Positions 1 to 7,800 of a stretch of 7,878 bases of DNA are shown here, piece by piece. Location: the NCBI GenBank assembly GCA_021298045.1, contig JAJTHY010000044.1, forward strand, positions 1 through 7,878. Direction: 5' to 3'. Below the pieces are notes generated by a model. It worked only from the letters and a program-made list of their open reading frames with translations, did no database searches and had not been told where the DNA came from. Position 1 is the stretch's first letter; each line of letters begins with the position of its first letter. The DNA is from Candidatus Jidaibacter sp. (GTDB taxonomy: Bacteria; Pseudomonadota; Alphaproteobacteria; Rickettsiales; Midichloriaceae). A program made the translations under genes and the position numbers.

Positions 1-2335
1 ATTGAGTTATTGATCCCATAAACAGGTAGAAAATAATAGCAAACACCATAAGTTTGAGGATAGGCATGAATATTTCCTTGGCGAATTTTTTGCTAAATAT
101 CGGCTCATCTCCAGACCACAAAGAGACTCGTTCATTCCACATAGCTTGCTGATTGCTGTAAGAGCCTGGAGCCATGTCGCAAGCATCATCTGATTTGGTT
201 ACAAAGTCTTTCATAGCAAAGCAGTATATGGAGTCCACACCCTCACAGGCAGCGTTTATGTCAACTGGTTGCCCGGGCGCAGACTTAACTTTAAAGTCAC
301 CGTAATAGATGGTGTCAAAGGTGGCGAGCATAATTGCTAGAAAAGCAAATAAGAGTGCAGGGTATATTAGGTAACCTATTATGGTAGTAAACCATTTTTG
401 ATATATCCCTTTGGTAGCTTCAAAAAGAACAAATGGTATGAAAACAGGTGCAAGGAAAATAAGCACCGTTACTGTAATTAAGGCGAGTATTGCAATATGC
501 GCAAACCTAAATATTACCAAAAGTATCATAAAGCAATATACAAACGAAGCCACACTAATTAGAAAGCCATATCCACCAACCCAAAAGAATTTCCCAAATA
601 GCCATAAAAGAATAAGGCCAGAAGCTGTGTAATCACAAGTTCCAAGGTTTAAGTAGTTTATAAGTTTGCAGTCTACTAAGTCCCAAAGTGTTAATTTCAC
701 ACCGCCTGCAGCCTGCATCGCACCTCCATCTTGATGTGAATTTCCTCCTGACATCGCGCCCCCGTAACCCACAGTTGGTGTTACGCCGCTACCTTCGTAT
801 AAATTTTCTCCTAATAAATTTTTACCTTTGTATTTATAAGAGCAGAATCCTAAGCCCTCATTATCATTTTGAGCTTCTAGGAACATATTAGCGAGCTCAT
901 CAGTAACATTGGTAAGTTGGGGGAATAACCCAGTTACCTTGCCATTTTTATCAACCTCGTATAGCCCATTGCCCACTGCGAAATACACCACTAAAGCAAA
1001 TTTTACAATCATCATTATCCACTCTGCTCGCTTTGGCGGTTCTGGAGAAGTCATAATTTTAATGCCGAAAAGTGCAGCGGATAAAACCAGCACCGCAAGT
1101 ACAATGTCTTTCAGGCGCTCCTGAACTATTTGAAAAAATGGTTTTTGATTATAAGTATTATAACCTGACGGCGTTTTGATAAATATTTTATTCACCATAT
1201 CTTTTAAACATCCAACTACCGTGCTAGTAAAGTGAAAGTCACTTTGCAAAAATAATTGTACAGACTTGCGCGATCTTCCATCTTCATCCGGCCCTAAGTT
1301 TTTTCCGAGCGAATGCAGATCTTCCCTAGGCTTTATAAGATATGCGCACCTGGTATCTTCTACATAAGCCTTTAAGAATGGATCGATCGCATTTTCATCC
1401 CCCGGAGGTGCTATAGTGCCGCAAGCAGCGCGAATTGGTAAGATGGTGTAAGTAGATGCTACACACATCTTTATTTTGCCGGTATCCTCAAACATTTTGT
1501 AGTATGAGGTTAAAAATGCAGGATAAACATAGGCTGTAGAAGAACGTGGGCCAAACTCCCTGGTATGGCGCCCTGATCTGCTTGTACAATCATGATATTG
1601 AAACGCTCTTTCAATCCAAGGGGCAGACTCTACAATAATTTTGCCAACTAGCCCTTTGCTTTGCGCTAGATCTCCATACTTTTTGGCTTCCCCAGTACAA
1701 TACTGGGAGGCAGCTCCCATATAACCATAAGTTCTGCCAATAAATCCTGCATCAGAGTCCTTGTTAATGTCTAACCTAGAGCCATCTATAGCATCATACA
1801 TTGGATCGCAATGATAGAAGAAAGGTACATCATTTGCGGTTAATGCAGTTTGATCTTTATATTTAGCGATCCCATTTTTTAATTCACACTCTTTGCCAGC
1901 TTCCCTATTAAAGTACTCATGAGGTGCAACTACATAAGTATTGGTGCAAACATCCATCATCACTAAAACTTCTATGCCCGCTACAGCTAGTGCTGCTATG
2001 CCCCCCGCTGCTATACCAGCACCTGCTGCAATTGCGGCGTTTCCAATGAAGCCACCAACCGCAGCGCCCTTAAGGCTTCCAGGTGGAGGTGCATTATTTT
2101 TTGTTATGGTGCCTGGCATATAAGTTTGATCAAGCTCAGATGTTCCAATCCAAATGACTTTTCCAGTGCTGAAGCAATCATCAATTCGCCTGCTGCTAGC
2201 GTAATAAGTTTCGTAGTTTAGCAATGATGAATTATGCTCCATCCAATCATATTCTGCAGGAGGGTTTTCTGCATTGGCAAACGTGCTGCAAACAAGTAAG
2301 GTAAATATTGTGACAAATTTAAAAATTATATTCAT
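1..2335 (-). CDS. virB6: VirB6-family T4SS inner-membrane channel protein, N-terminal 778 residues (runs off left edge)
   Basis: Polytopic inner-membrane component of the type IV secretion system. The frame is open from ATG at 2335 to position 2 with no stop, so the C-terminus lies outside the window. Residues 1-22 are a signal peptide with a likely cut after ANA22. Residues 90-121 are a Gly/Ala-rich hydrophobic glycine zipper. Residues 54-376 hold ten cysteines in a presumed periplasmic region. Membrane segments follow at about 411-428, 440-456, 574-592, 593-609, 612-633 and 649-672; the densest cluster (about 574-672) is the TrbL/VirB6 core and includes FLAPVFIPF near 627-635. Another segment starts near 757. 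Further cysteines sit in loops (498, 556, 567, 697, 705, 719). The start overlaps the virB4 stop as ATGA, which suggests translational coupling; AAGGA lies about 12 nt upstream. Long N-terminal extensions and tandem virB6 paralogs are known in Rickettsiales, so more copies may follow to the left. Family call is firm; which paralog it is cannot be told. Confidence 0.93.
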   Translation of the reverse strand, partial: MNIIFKFVTIFTLLVCSTFANAENPPAEYDWMEHNSSLLNYETYYASSRRIDDCFSTGKVIWIGTSELDQTYMPGTITKNNAPPPGSLKGAAVGGFIGNAAIAAGAGIAAGGIAALAVAGIEVLVMMDVCTNTYVVAPHEYFNREAGKECELKNGIAKYKDQTALTANDVPFFYHCDPMYDAIDGSRLDINKDSDAGFIGRTYGYMGAASQYCTGEAKKYGDLAQSKGLVGKIIVESAPWIERAFQYHDCTSRSGRHTREFGPRSSTAYVYPAFLTSYYKMFEDTGKIKMCVASTYTILPIRAACGTIAPPGDENAIDPFLKAYVEDTRCAYLIKPREDLHSLGKNLGPDEDGRSRKSVQLFLQSDFHFTSTVVGCLKDMVNKIFIKTPSGYNTYNQKPFFQIVQERLKDIVLAVLVLSAALFGIKIMTSPEPPKRAEWIMMIVKFALVVYFAVGNGLYEVDKNGKVTGLFPQLTNVTDELANMFLEAQNDNEGLGFCSYKYKGKNLLGENLYEGSGVTPTVGYGGAMSGGNSHQDGGAMQAAGGVKLTLWDLVDCKLINYLNLGTCDYTASGLILLWLFGKFFWVGGYGFLISVASFVYCFMILLVIFRFAHIAILALITVTVLIFLAPVFIPFVLFEATKGIYQKWFTTIIGYLIYPALLFAFLAIMLATFDTIYYGDFKVKSAPGQPVDINAACEGVDSIYCFAMKDFVTKSDDACDMAPGSYSNQQAMWNERVSLWSGDEPIFSKKFAKEIFMPILKLMVFAIIFYLFMGSITQ

Positions 2336-4773
2336 TCTTCCGACAATTCCTTAACTCTCTGATTAAATATAGGTATCCAAATATTTGGATCTTCTCCGTG
2401 CTGCGCCCTTACTTCGTCTAATATTCCCACAGTACTAGCTCTACCAGATAACACATTCACCACATCTACCATAGCTGATAAATCGACTCTCGCAATTACC
2501 GAATCGTTACTTTGTTTTACCAAGAAATATCTGCTGCTAGGGTCGGTGTTTTTTATCAATTGAAACTCACGTTCACTAAGCATAAAAGTTGTTCTATAAA
2601 CCTCAGTTGCTTTTAAATTTGGCAGGAAGATCTGTGTTGCGGTTTGTTGTATTAAGGTGTCACTAATTGCACTCTTACTGGCATCTTCAACGCTTTGAGT
2701 TGCAAACACAACAAAAGTATTTAGCTTACGAAGCACTTTCAACCAGTCTTTGATTTTTGGTGCAAATATCGGATTATCAATCAGCGCCCACGCCTCATCC
2801 AGTACTATCATGGTTGGGGTGCCATCAAGTGATATATTTATGCGATGGAATATATAGGAAAGAACGGGGCCTAAAGTTGATAGATCTCTGAGTAATTCTG
2901 CCATTTCAAATCCAAATACGGAGGATTTGTTAAAATCAATGACGTCTTCATCATTATCAAAAACACTAGCGTGCGAGCCATTGCCATACCACATTGCCAA
3001 TCTGCCCGCTAAAGTTCCAGGGCCCCCAATTCCAAAGAATGGTGCGATGCTGGAGAGCTTGCGATCTTTCTGGTCTAACTTGTAGTTACCATTGATTGCT
3101 GTGTTTATTATTGCGATATCGTCCGAATTGAGAGGTTCGTTATTGGTTGTAACTAGCAGTTTTAACCAATCGGATAAAAAGACTCTGTTTTCCCCAGTAT
3201 CGGGAAGTTGCAGCGGGTTGAAGCCGCATTTCTTGCCTGGATCAATAATAGTATATTGTCCACCAAGGGCGCGTATGAAGATTTCTGCACCACGATCTTT
3301 ATCAAAGAAAAATAGGCGGCATTTGAATTTTTGAGCTTGTGCGCACAGGAAGTTCATTAGCACTGTTTTACCAGATCCGGTTGGGCCGATAATTACCGTA
3401 TGACCAACATCGCGTACATGGAAATTGAAATAAAACGGAGTACCAGAGGTAGTATCCAGTGCAGTAACGGCATCACCCCAATGGTTATTGCGTTCTTTGC
3501 CAACGGGGAAGTTGTGCAAGGAATTAAAGGCGGAGAGGTTGGCGGTATTAATAGTGGCCTTCCGTACCAAAAAGTCAAAATTTCCGGGGAGTTGCCCCCA
3601 AAAAGCTGGTTCCATATTAACCTTTTCTCTTACAGAGATGCAGCCGCTATTACTTAATTCTACCGAGGCAATTGAAAGCACTTGCTCCAATTCTTTTGGA
3701 TCAGGGCACATGCACATAACGGTTAAGTGGTGTTTGCCAAATCCTATTTCGCCACTCATCGCCTTGTCTAAAGCGGTATTAATTTCGTCAATCTGCGAAA
3801 TTGCCTTATCTCCAGCTTGAATCATTCTATTTTGTTGCAATTGCATTGCGCCTATTGCCACCTGCCGATCGATGAATTCAAAAGACTGGCTAATAATAAA
3901 TTCAAACGGCATTTGCAAAAAAGAGTCCAATATGCCTGCCCAAGTTTTAGGGCCATATTCCTTAATGCTAATTATGCCCGCGTATTTGCTGGAACCATCC
4001 TGCTTTTTCATTTCCATAGCTTTGCGGCCAAAATACAGCCTGTTATTGCAAAGCTGCTTGGAAATTGGTTGTTTGGAGATTCTATATCTTGAGCGTTCCC
4101 CACAGTTGACTATTGAGCCTAAAAACTCAGATATTTCTGAGAAAATACCATCCTTGGTTTCCACAATTCCTAAGAGTTCGGGGGAGTAAGCTCTAAGGGA
4201 GTTCATTATCCTTCCGGTTGCTTCTTCCAGCTCTTCAAAGGTTTCTTGCATGGTTGCTTGCCAAGCTTCTTTGTCTGTGCCTTGAACCACTTTTTTCACT
4301 ATATCTTCAACGCCAGAAAGAACTCCGGAAGAAGCGGGTTTTTTACTGATGGAGACATAAAGTTCATTTACATAAGATTTTCGGTTTTTGTGGCGCTCAA
4401 CCCATTTATTATCTAAATATAGCGCAAAACCATCTGGCATATCAACCGAGGCATAATCGCTTGGGTAAGCTGGTTGCTCGCGTCTTACAATATGAAAATA
4501 TAAACCAACGTTAGCTCCAGCTAAGCCCTTGAATAGCATGTTGCGTAATTCTTTCTTTATATCTAAATCTTCATCGTCAGCAGTTTCAAAAGAAAACCCA
4601 CTGACCTTAACAAATTGCATTAATGTGTTGTCTTTGTTAATCACAGTGAAGTCGTTCCAGTATCCCATATATGGTAAAAAGCCACTAGCTGGATATTCGG
4701 ATGAAGCAATTTCTTCACGAATGGCGTGATTTCTGGAGAGTTTCAATTTCAGGTGATTCAGTAAATTACGCAT
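2332..4773 (-). CDS. virB4: VirB4 type IV secretion ATPase
   Basis: Cytoplasmic-face ATPase of the T4SS that powers assembly and substrate transfer. The protein is 813 aa from ATG 4773, normal for the family. The N-terminal half (to about residue 400) is the CagE/TrbE/VirB4 domain. The C-terminal half is a RecA-like AAA ATPase. Counted from the upstream TTG, Walker A is GPTGSGKT (465-472), Walker B is MIVLDEAW (657-664), RKLN is at 684-687 and FATQS, holding the sensor-like Gln, is at 693-697. All key residues are present, so this is a catalytically competent copy, unlike the degenerate second VirB4 found in Rickettsia. A TTG at 4779 would add two residues and overlap the virB3 stop. I prefer the ATG two bases after that stop, although neither has a clear ribosome binding site. 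The 3' end overlaps virB6 by four bases. It is the middle gene of virB3-virB4-virB6. Confidence 0.98.
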   Translation of the reverse strand: MRNLLNHLKLKLSRNHAIREEIASSEYPASGFLPYMGYWNDFTVINKDNTLMQFVKVSGFSFETADDEDLDIKKELRNMLFKGLAGANVGLYFHIVRREQPAYPSDYASVDMPDGFALYLDNKWVERHKNRKSYVNELYVSISKKPASSGVLSGVEDIVKKVVQGTDKEAWQATMQETFEELEEATGRIMNSLRAYSPELLGIVETKDGIFSEISEFLGSIVNCGERSRYRISKQPISKQLCNNRLYFGRKAMEMKKQDGSSKYAGIISIKEYGPKTWAGILDSFLQMPFEFIISQSFEFIDRQVAIGAMQLQQNRMIQAGDKAISQIDEINTALDKAMSGEIGFGKHHLTVMCMCPDPKELEQVLSIASVELSNSGCISVREKVNMEPAFWGQLPGNFDFLVRKATINTANLSAFNSLHNFPVGKERNNHWGDAVTALDTTSGTPFYFNFHVRDVGHTVIIGPTGSGKTVLMNFLCAQAQKFKCRLFFFDKDRGAEIFIRALGGQYTIIDPGKKCGFNPLQLPDTGENRVFLSDWLKLLVTTNNEPLNSDDIAIINTAINGNYKLDQKDRKLSSIAPFFGIGGPGTLAGRLAMWYGNGSHASVFDNDEDVIDFNKSSVFGFEMAELLRDLSTLGPVLSYIFHRINISLDGTPTMIVLDEAWALIDNPIFAPKIKDWLKVLRKLNTFVVFATQSVEDASKSAISDTLIQQTATQIFLPNLKATEVYRTTFMLSEREFQLIKNTDPSSRYFLVKQSNDSVIARVDLSAMVDVVNVLSGRASTVGILDEVRAQHGEDPNIWIPIFNQRVKELSEE

Positions 4774-4775
4774 TT

Positions 4776-5072
4776 TCAAAACGGATCATAACTATTGGCG
4801 CCATGGTAAAACCTATTTCTGCAACGAGAGCATTTCTCGGCTTTTACCTTAAATAATTCTATAAACAGTGGCTCTTTGGAGCAAATGTAAAATCCTATTA
4901 GATGCACTGGCACAGCCATGGCCAAAAATTGGAACTCAGATGTGGCGATGTATGCGACCATGCTTATGAGAGCATTAACCACGAAATATGTATAACTCAC
5001 CCCAAATAGAAGTGGGGGCCTGGTGAGCCCAACAAATAATGGGTCGGTGCTAACCTTATTCTCAGAGGACAT
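4776..5072 (-). CDS. virB3: VirB3 type IV secretion inner-membrane protein
   Basis: Small inner-membrane T4SS subunit of 98 aa that works with VirB4. The N-terminus carries the VirB3/TrbD signature DPLFVGLTRPPLLFGV (residues 10-25). Two hydrophobic segments follow, about 21-43 and 48-64, forming a short hairpin. The tail is basic, with a Cys pair CSRC (81-84) followed by NSYDPF at the end. Length and signature fit Rickettsiales VirB3. It is the first gene of the minus-strand operon, starting from its own 144-bp upstream region; the stop lies two bases before the virB4 ATG. No Shine-Dalgarno sequence is visible before the ATG at 5072. In Ehrlichia and Anaplasma virB3 follows sodB; here the upstream neighbour is instead the divergent petA. 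Confidence 0.95.
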   Translation of the reverse strand: MSSENKVSTDPLFVGLTRPPLLFGVSYTYFVVNALISMVAYIATSEFQFLAMAVPVHLIGFYICSKEPLFIELFKVKAEKCSRCRNRFYHGANSYDPF

Positions 5073-5107
5073 GCTATAACCATTAATTACCCTATTTTAT
5101 TAGACTA

Positions 5108-5136
5108 ATAATATAACTACTAATATACAACGAAAA
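5108..5136 (-). promoter_or_regulatory. Possible virB3 operon promoter
   Basis: Read on the minus strand, a -10-like TATTAT lies at 5113-5108, 17 bp from a poor -35-like TTTTCG at 5136-5131 (three of six consensus positions). It would start transcripts near 5101, about 28 nt before the virB3 ATG. The region is so AT-rich that chance matches are likely; position relative to virB3 is the main support. Confidence 0.25.
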
Positions 5137-5138
5137 AT

Positions 5139-5189
5139 ATTTATTATCTCTATCGACCCTTGACAGGTTAAATCTAACATTTATTATCT
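5139..5189. repeat. 11-bp direct repeat pair in the divergent promoter region
   Basis: ATTTATTATCT occurs exactly at 5139-5149 and 5179-5189. The 40-bp period is close to four helical turns, so both copies would face the same side of the DNA. The copies flank the -35 box of petA and the second covers the -10 box. This would suit a regulator binding site, but an 11-bp AT-rich repeat could also arise by chance. Confidence 0.45.
5160..5187 (+). promoter_or_regulatory. Sigma70-type promoter for petA-petB-TPK
   Basis: A perfect -35 box TTGACA (5160-5165) is followed after 16 bp by TATTAT (5182-5187), which matches the -10 consensus at five of six positions. Transcription would start near 5194, giving a leader of about 23 nt before the petA ATG. 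The GGAG at 5190-5193 is too far upstream (about 23 nt) to serve as ribosome binding site and would lie at or before the transcript start, so the mRNA appears to lack a Shine-Dalgarno sequence. Confidence 0.6.
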
Positions 5190-5216
5190 GGAGTAGTTCT
5201 AAATAATACATTTTCT

Positions 5217-5780
5217 ATGGCTGAAAAAAAAGATCTACCCGTTCATGTGCAGGAACAGGAAGTTTTGTCTGATGATGGCAAAAGCCGACGTGACTTCGTT
5301 GTAATGACAGCTACTGGTGTTGCATGTGCCGGAGCAGTGACCGCGACCATACCATTTATCGGCTCTTTGGCCCCCAGTGCTGATGTTCTTGCTGTTGGCA
5401 CTACTGAGGTTGACCTTGCGAATATTAAGGAGGGGGAGACTGTAACGGTCATGTGGCGTGGACAACCTGTTTTCATAACGCATAGAAGTGCGAGGCAAAT
5501 TCAAGAAGCTCAATCGGTAAATTTAGCGGAGCTGAAAGATCCGCAAGTAGACGAAGAAAGAGTTAAGAAAGGTAAGGAAAATTGGCTTGTTTGTGTTGCT
5601 GTGTGTACGCATTTAGGGTGTGTTCCAGTTGCAAATAAAGGGGAGTATGATGGCTGGCTGTGCCCATGCCACGGCTCGCATTATGATTCTTCAGGCAGGA
5701 TACGTAAAGGCCCAGCGCCTCTTAATCTTGCTATTCCGAATTATGAATTTATATCTGATACAAAAATTAAAATTGGTTGA
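5217..5780 (+). CDS. petA: Ubiquinol-cytochrome c reductase Rieske iron-sulfur subunit
   Basis: Rieske 2Fe-2S subunit of the cytochrome bc1 complex (complex III), 187 aa; it accepts an electron from ubiquinol at the Qo site and passes it to cytochrome c1. The N-terminus has a twin-arginine motif SRRDF (residues 23-27) followed by one membrane segment (about 28-50), as in other bc1 Rieske proteins, which are Tat-exported and stay anchored. Cluster-binding boxes are CTHLGC (130-135) and CPCHGSH (149-155): ligands C130, H132, C149, H152, with disulfide C135-C151. GPAP (165-168) forms the conserved Pro loop. WRGQPVF (80-86) is typical of the alphaproteobacterial/mitochondrial group. The ATG at 5217 is the only reasonable start, because in-frame upstream codons reach a stop at 5175 without another start; no Shine-Dalgarno is seen. 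It is the first gene of the operon; the petB ATG is two bases beyond the stop. Confidence 0.99.
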   Translation: MAEKKDLPVHVQEQEVLSDDGKSRRDFVVMTATGVACAGAVTATIPFIGSLAPSADVLAVGTTEVDLANIKEGETVTVMWRGQPVFITHRSARQIQEAQSVNLAELKDPQVDEERVKKGKENWLVCVAVCTHLGCVPVANKGEYDGWLCPCHGSHYDSSGRIRKGPAPLNLAIPNYEFISDTKIKIG

Positions 5781-5782
5781 CC

Positions 5783-7003
5783 ATGGAAGGAGCTGTTGAA
5801 AAAGGCGCTAGCGCCAAGGGTGTTATTGGATGGGTTGAAGAGCGTTTGCCTATTTTTTCTGCTGTAAGGCATATGGCTGAATATAGGGCTCCAAAAAATT
5901 TAAACTATGCATGGAATTTTGGTTCTTTGGCTGGGCTGTGTCTTGTGATACAAATAGCTACTGGTTTGTTCTTAGCTATGCAATACACCCCGCATGTTGA
6001 TTATGCTTTTGATAGCGTGGAAAGAATAATGCGGGATGTTAATTACGGGTGGTTGTTACGCTATCTCCATGCCGTTGGTGCGTCCATGTTCTTTATAGTT
6101 GTGTATATTCACATTGCTCGTGGCTTGTTTTATGGGTCATATAAAAAGCCTAGAGAGTTGCTATGGTTTATAGGGATCATTATATTCATTGCAATGATGG
6201 CTACAGCATTTATGGGGTATGTGTTGCCTTGGGGGCAAATGAGTTTTTGGGGTGCTAAAGTTATCACCAATCTGTTTTCTGCAATACCATTGTTTGGGGA
6301 AGATATAGTGGTATGGCTTTGGGGTGGTTTTTCTGTTGGCAATGCTACTTTAAATAGATTTTTTGCACTTCATTTCTTGTTGCCATTCATTATTATAGGG
6401 GTTGTGATAATCCATGTTTGGGCGCTACATGTTCATGGGTCTAATAATCCTAGCGGTGTTGAGGTTAAATCTAAAAAAGATACAATTCCTTTCCACCCCT
6501 ATTACACGGTCAAGGATTTTTTTGGCTTTGGTGTGTTTTTCATAGTGTACTTCTATTTTGTGTTTTTTGCGCCAAACGTCTTAGGGCATCCAGACAATTA
6601 CATTCCAGCTAACCCAATGGTTACGCCTGCACATATTGTTCCGGAATGGTACTTCTTGCCGTTTTATGCGATCTTGAGGTCTATACCTAGTAAGCTTGGC
6701 GGTGTAATGGCTATGTTTGGGGCTATTATGATATTATTTGCGCTGCCTTGGCTTGATAGATCACGCACAAAGAGTGGGTATTATCGCCCTATGTTTAAAG
6801 TGTTTTTTATTATATTCATCATTACCTTTGTAATCTTAGGTTACATAGGTGGTAAGCCTCCAGAGGAACCATATTTAACTGTAGGTAGGATATGTACTTT
6901 TTGGTATTTCACCCACTTTTTGTTAGTGCTGCCTATAATCACCAAGTATGAGAAAATTTTGCCGCATCCTTCATCTATAAGTGAGCATTTTGAAAAAAAA
7001 TAA
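5783..7003 (+). CDS. petB: Cytochrome b subunit of the bc1 complex
   Basis: Membrane subunit of complex III that carries hemes bL and bH and forms both quinone sites. It is full length (406 aa from ATG 5783) and of the fused mitochondrial type, not the split b6/subunit IV form. Counting from this ATG, the heme ligands are H96 and H110 in one helix and H197 and H211 in another, each pair 14 apart as expected. PEWY (287-290) marks the Qo site, and the [10 protein letters not shown] stretch at 149-158 is the conserved region after helix C. About eight hydrophobic helices are visible. A TTG at 5777, overlapping the petA stop, would add two residues; the ATG is preferred. The 3' end overlaps the next gene. 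In alphaproteobacteria petC (cytochrome c1) normally comes next, but it is absent here. Confidence 0.99.
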   Translation: MEGAVEKGASAKGVIGWVEERLPIFSAVRHMAEYRAPKNLNYAWNFGSLAGLCLVIQIATGLFLAMQYTPHVDYAFDSVERIMRDVNYGWLLRYLHAVGASMFFIVVYIHIARGLFYGSYKKPRELLWFIGIIIFIAMMATAFMGYVLPWGQMSFWGAKVITNLFSAIPLFGEDIVVWLWGGFSVGNATLNRFFALHFLLPFIIIGVVIIHVWALHVHGSNNPSGVEVKSKKDTIPFHPYYTVKDFFGFGVFFIVYFYFVFFAPNVLGHPDNYIPANPMVTPAHIVPEWYFLPFYAILRSIPSKLGGVMAMFGAIMILFALPWLDRSRTKSGYYRPMFKVFFIIFIITFVILGYIGGKPPEEPYLTVGRICTFWYFTHFLLVLPIITKYEKILPHPSSISEHFEKK

Positions 7004-7682
7004 TTCCCAGCTATCGTATCAAATAGTTGCAGCTTCGCCTGTTGCAGATTTAAAATATTTGGACGCGCAAGCTGGCACCATTATTTGTTTAGATGGAGCT
7101 ATTTACGACCTTCTATCTGCGGGGATTATACCAGATTATCTACTCGGGGATTTTGACTCCGTAGGCAAGGAGGCTCTTAAAAGGGCTGCAGATTTGGGGG
7201 TTAAATTAATTTATGATGCAGACCAAAACACTACTGACTTAGAAAAGGGATTGAGATTAGTAATGGGAATGGCCGAGAATGCGGAAGGGGTAAGTGTAAA
7301 AATCTTCAGGGCTTTGTCGGGGAGGGCCGATCATTCCTTGTATAATTTAGGGCTGCTCAAAAAATTTCATAAATTATTTCATGAGCTAAACATAATTAAC
7401 GGCGAGGAAATAATCTCCTGTCATGAAAATGAAGAACTTGAATTTGTGGGGGAAGCGTGGGATCATATGGCAGTTATGGGATTTCCAAGTGCAGAAGTGA
7501 GCTCCCATGGCTTAAGATACGATATGGAAAATCTGGCGTTAGAGATAGGTGGTATGCAAAGTGCTTGTAATAGCCTGGCGCAAAGTAAGGCTACCATAAA
7601 AATTACTGGATGCGCGCTTGTGGTGAGGAAAGTTAATGTTAAGCTCTCACGAATAATTGATAATACCCTTTCTGGAAAATAA
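6981..7682 (+). CDS. Thiamine pyrophosphokinase (thiamine diphosphokinase)
   Basis: Cytosolic enzyme that transfers pyrophosphate from ATP to thiamine, giving thiamine diphosphate, the cofactor of pyruvate and 2-oxoglutarate dehydrogenases and transketolase. The 233-aa product carries the family motifs in order: LDGA (37-40, in place of the usual DGGA), [10 protein letters not shown] (51-60, acidic metal/ATP site), [10 protein letters not shown] (81-90), [10 protein letters not shown] (114-123) and the C-terminal thiamine-binding half with GLRYDMEN (177-184) and CNS (196-198). The start is uncertain: GTG 6981 overlaps petB by 23 bp, while TTG 6990 (230 aa) has a weak GTGAG four bases upstream. 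Either overlap means it is co-transcribed and probably translationally coupled with petB. Rickettsiales generally lack complete thiamine synthesis, so the enzyme most likely acts on thiamine taken from the host (inference). It sits where petC would be expected. Confidence 0.93.
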   Translation: MSILKKNNSQLSYQIVAASPVADLKYLDAQAGTIICLDGAIYDLLSAGIIPDYLLGDFDSVGKEALKRAADLGVKLIYDADQNTTDLEKGLRLVMGMAENAEGVSVKIFRALSGRADHSLYNLGLLKKFHKLFHELNIINGEEIISCHENEELEFVGEAWDHMAVMGFPSAEVSSHGLRYDMENLALEIGGMQSACNSLAQSKATIKITGCALVVRKVNVKLSRIIDNTLSGK

Positions 7683-7691
7683 TTTAACACA

Positions 7692-7772
7692 CCCGCAGTG
7701 GGCTAATCTAGTTTAATGTTCCACGAGGGCGTAAGATAAAGTGTGTAAGTAAAAATTTATCATATTTTTTTT
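7692..7772 (+). terminator. Weak candidate terminator region of the petA-petB-TPK operon
   Basis: Two imperfect structures lie downstream of the last gene. The first pairs CCC (7692-7694) and GTGG (7698-7701) with CCAC (7721-7724) and GGG (7727-7729) around an internal loop, but has no T-run next to it. The second pairs GATAAA (7735-7740) with TTTATC (7756-7761) and is followed by eight T residues at 7765-7772, but the stem is short and AT-only with a 15-nt loop. Neither is a strong intrinsic terminator. Confidence 0.25.
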
Positions 7773-7800
7773 ACGGGAGTGTCAAGATAAGTGTGTAAGT
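7731..7800. repeat. Directly repeated IS-end-like sequence, two copies 50 bp apart
   Basis: GTGTGTAAGT occurs exactly at 7741-7750 and 7791-7800. Each copy is preceded by a G-rich stretch and AAGATAA (7733-7739 and 7784-7790), so the similarity extends over about 28 bp with a small gap: ACGAGGGCGTAAGATAAAG versus ACGGGAGTGTCAAGATAAG. The layout (G-rich start, TGTC, then GTGTAA about 10 bp further on) resembles terminal repeats of IS256-family elements, from memory of that family. Without the other end or a transposase this stays tentative. Confidence 0.45.

Larger units (their letters stand above)
5073..5216. promoter_or_regulatory. Divergent intergenic region between virB3 and petA
   Basis: This 144-bp AT-rich spacer must hold the promoters of both operons, since both flanking genes are first in their transcription units and point away from each other. 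It contains an exact 11-bp direct repeat, ATTTATTATCT, at 5139-5149 and 5179-5189 (40 bp apart). The second copy overlaps the predicted petA -10 box. No other gene or RNA is seen in it. Confidence 0.6.

Noticed and set aside
7..189. Minus-strand 60-codon frame at the left edge
   Set aside because: It is out of frame with virB6, whose own frame reads through the same bases with a good membrane segment, and has no family signal.
411..2123. Plus-strand open frames of 60-73 codons at the left end
   Set aside because: All are antisense to the continuous 778-codon virB6 frame. The Ala/Pro-rich one near 1941-2123 is the mirror of the Gly/Ala zipper coding sequence.
3092..4729. Several plus-strand open frames of 66-110 codons opposite virB4
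   Set aside because: They lie wholly inside the strongly supported minus-strand virB4 frame, have no recognisable motifs and show the composition expected of antisense shadows.
5235..5513. Minus-strand frames of 77 and 92 codons inside petA
   Set aside because: They are antisense to the Rieske gene, whose motifs are all intact.
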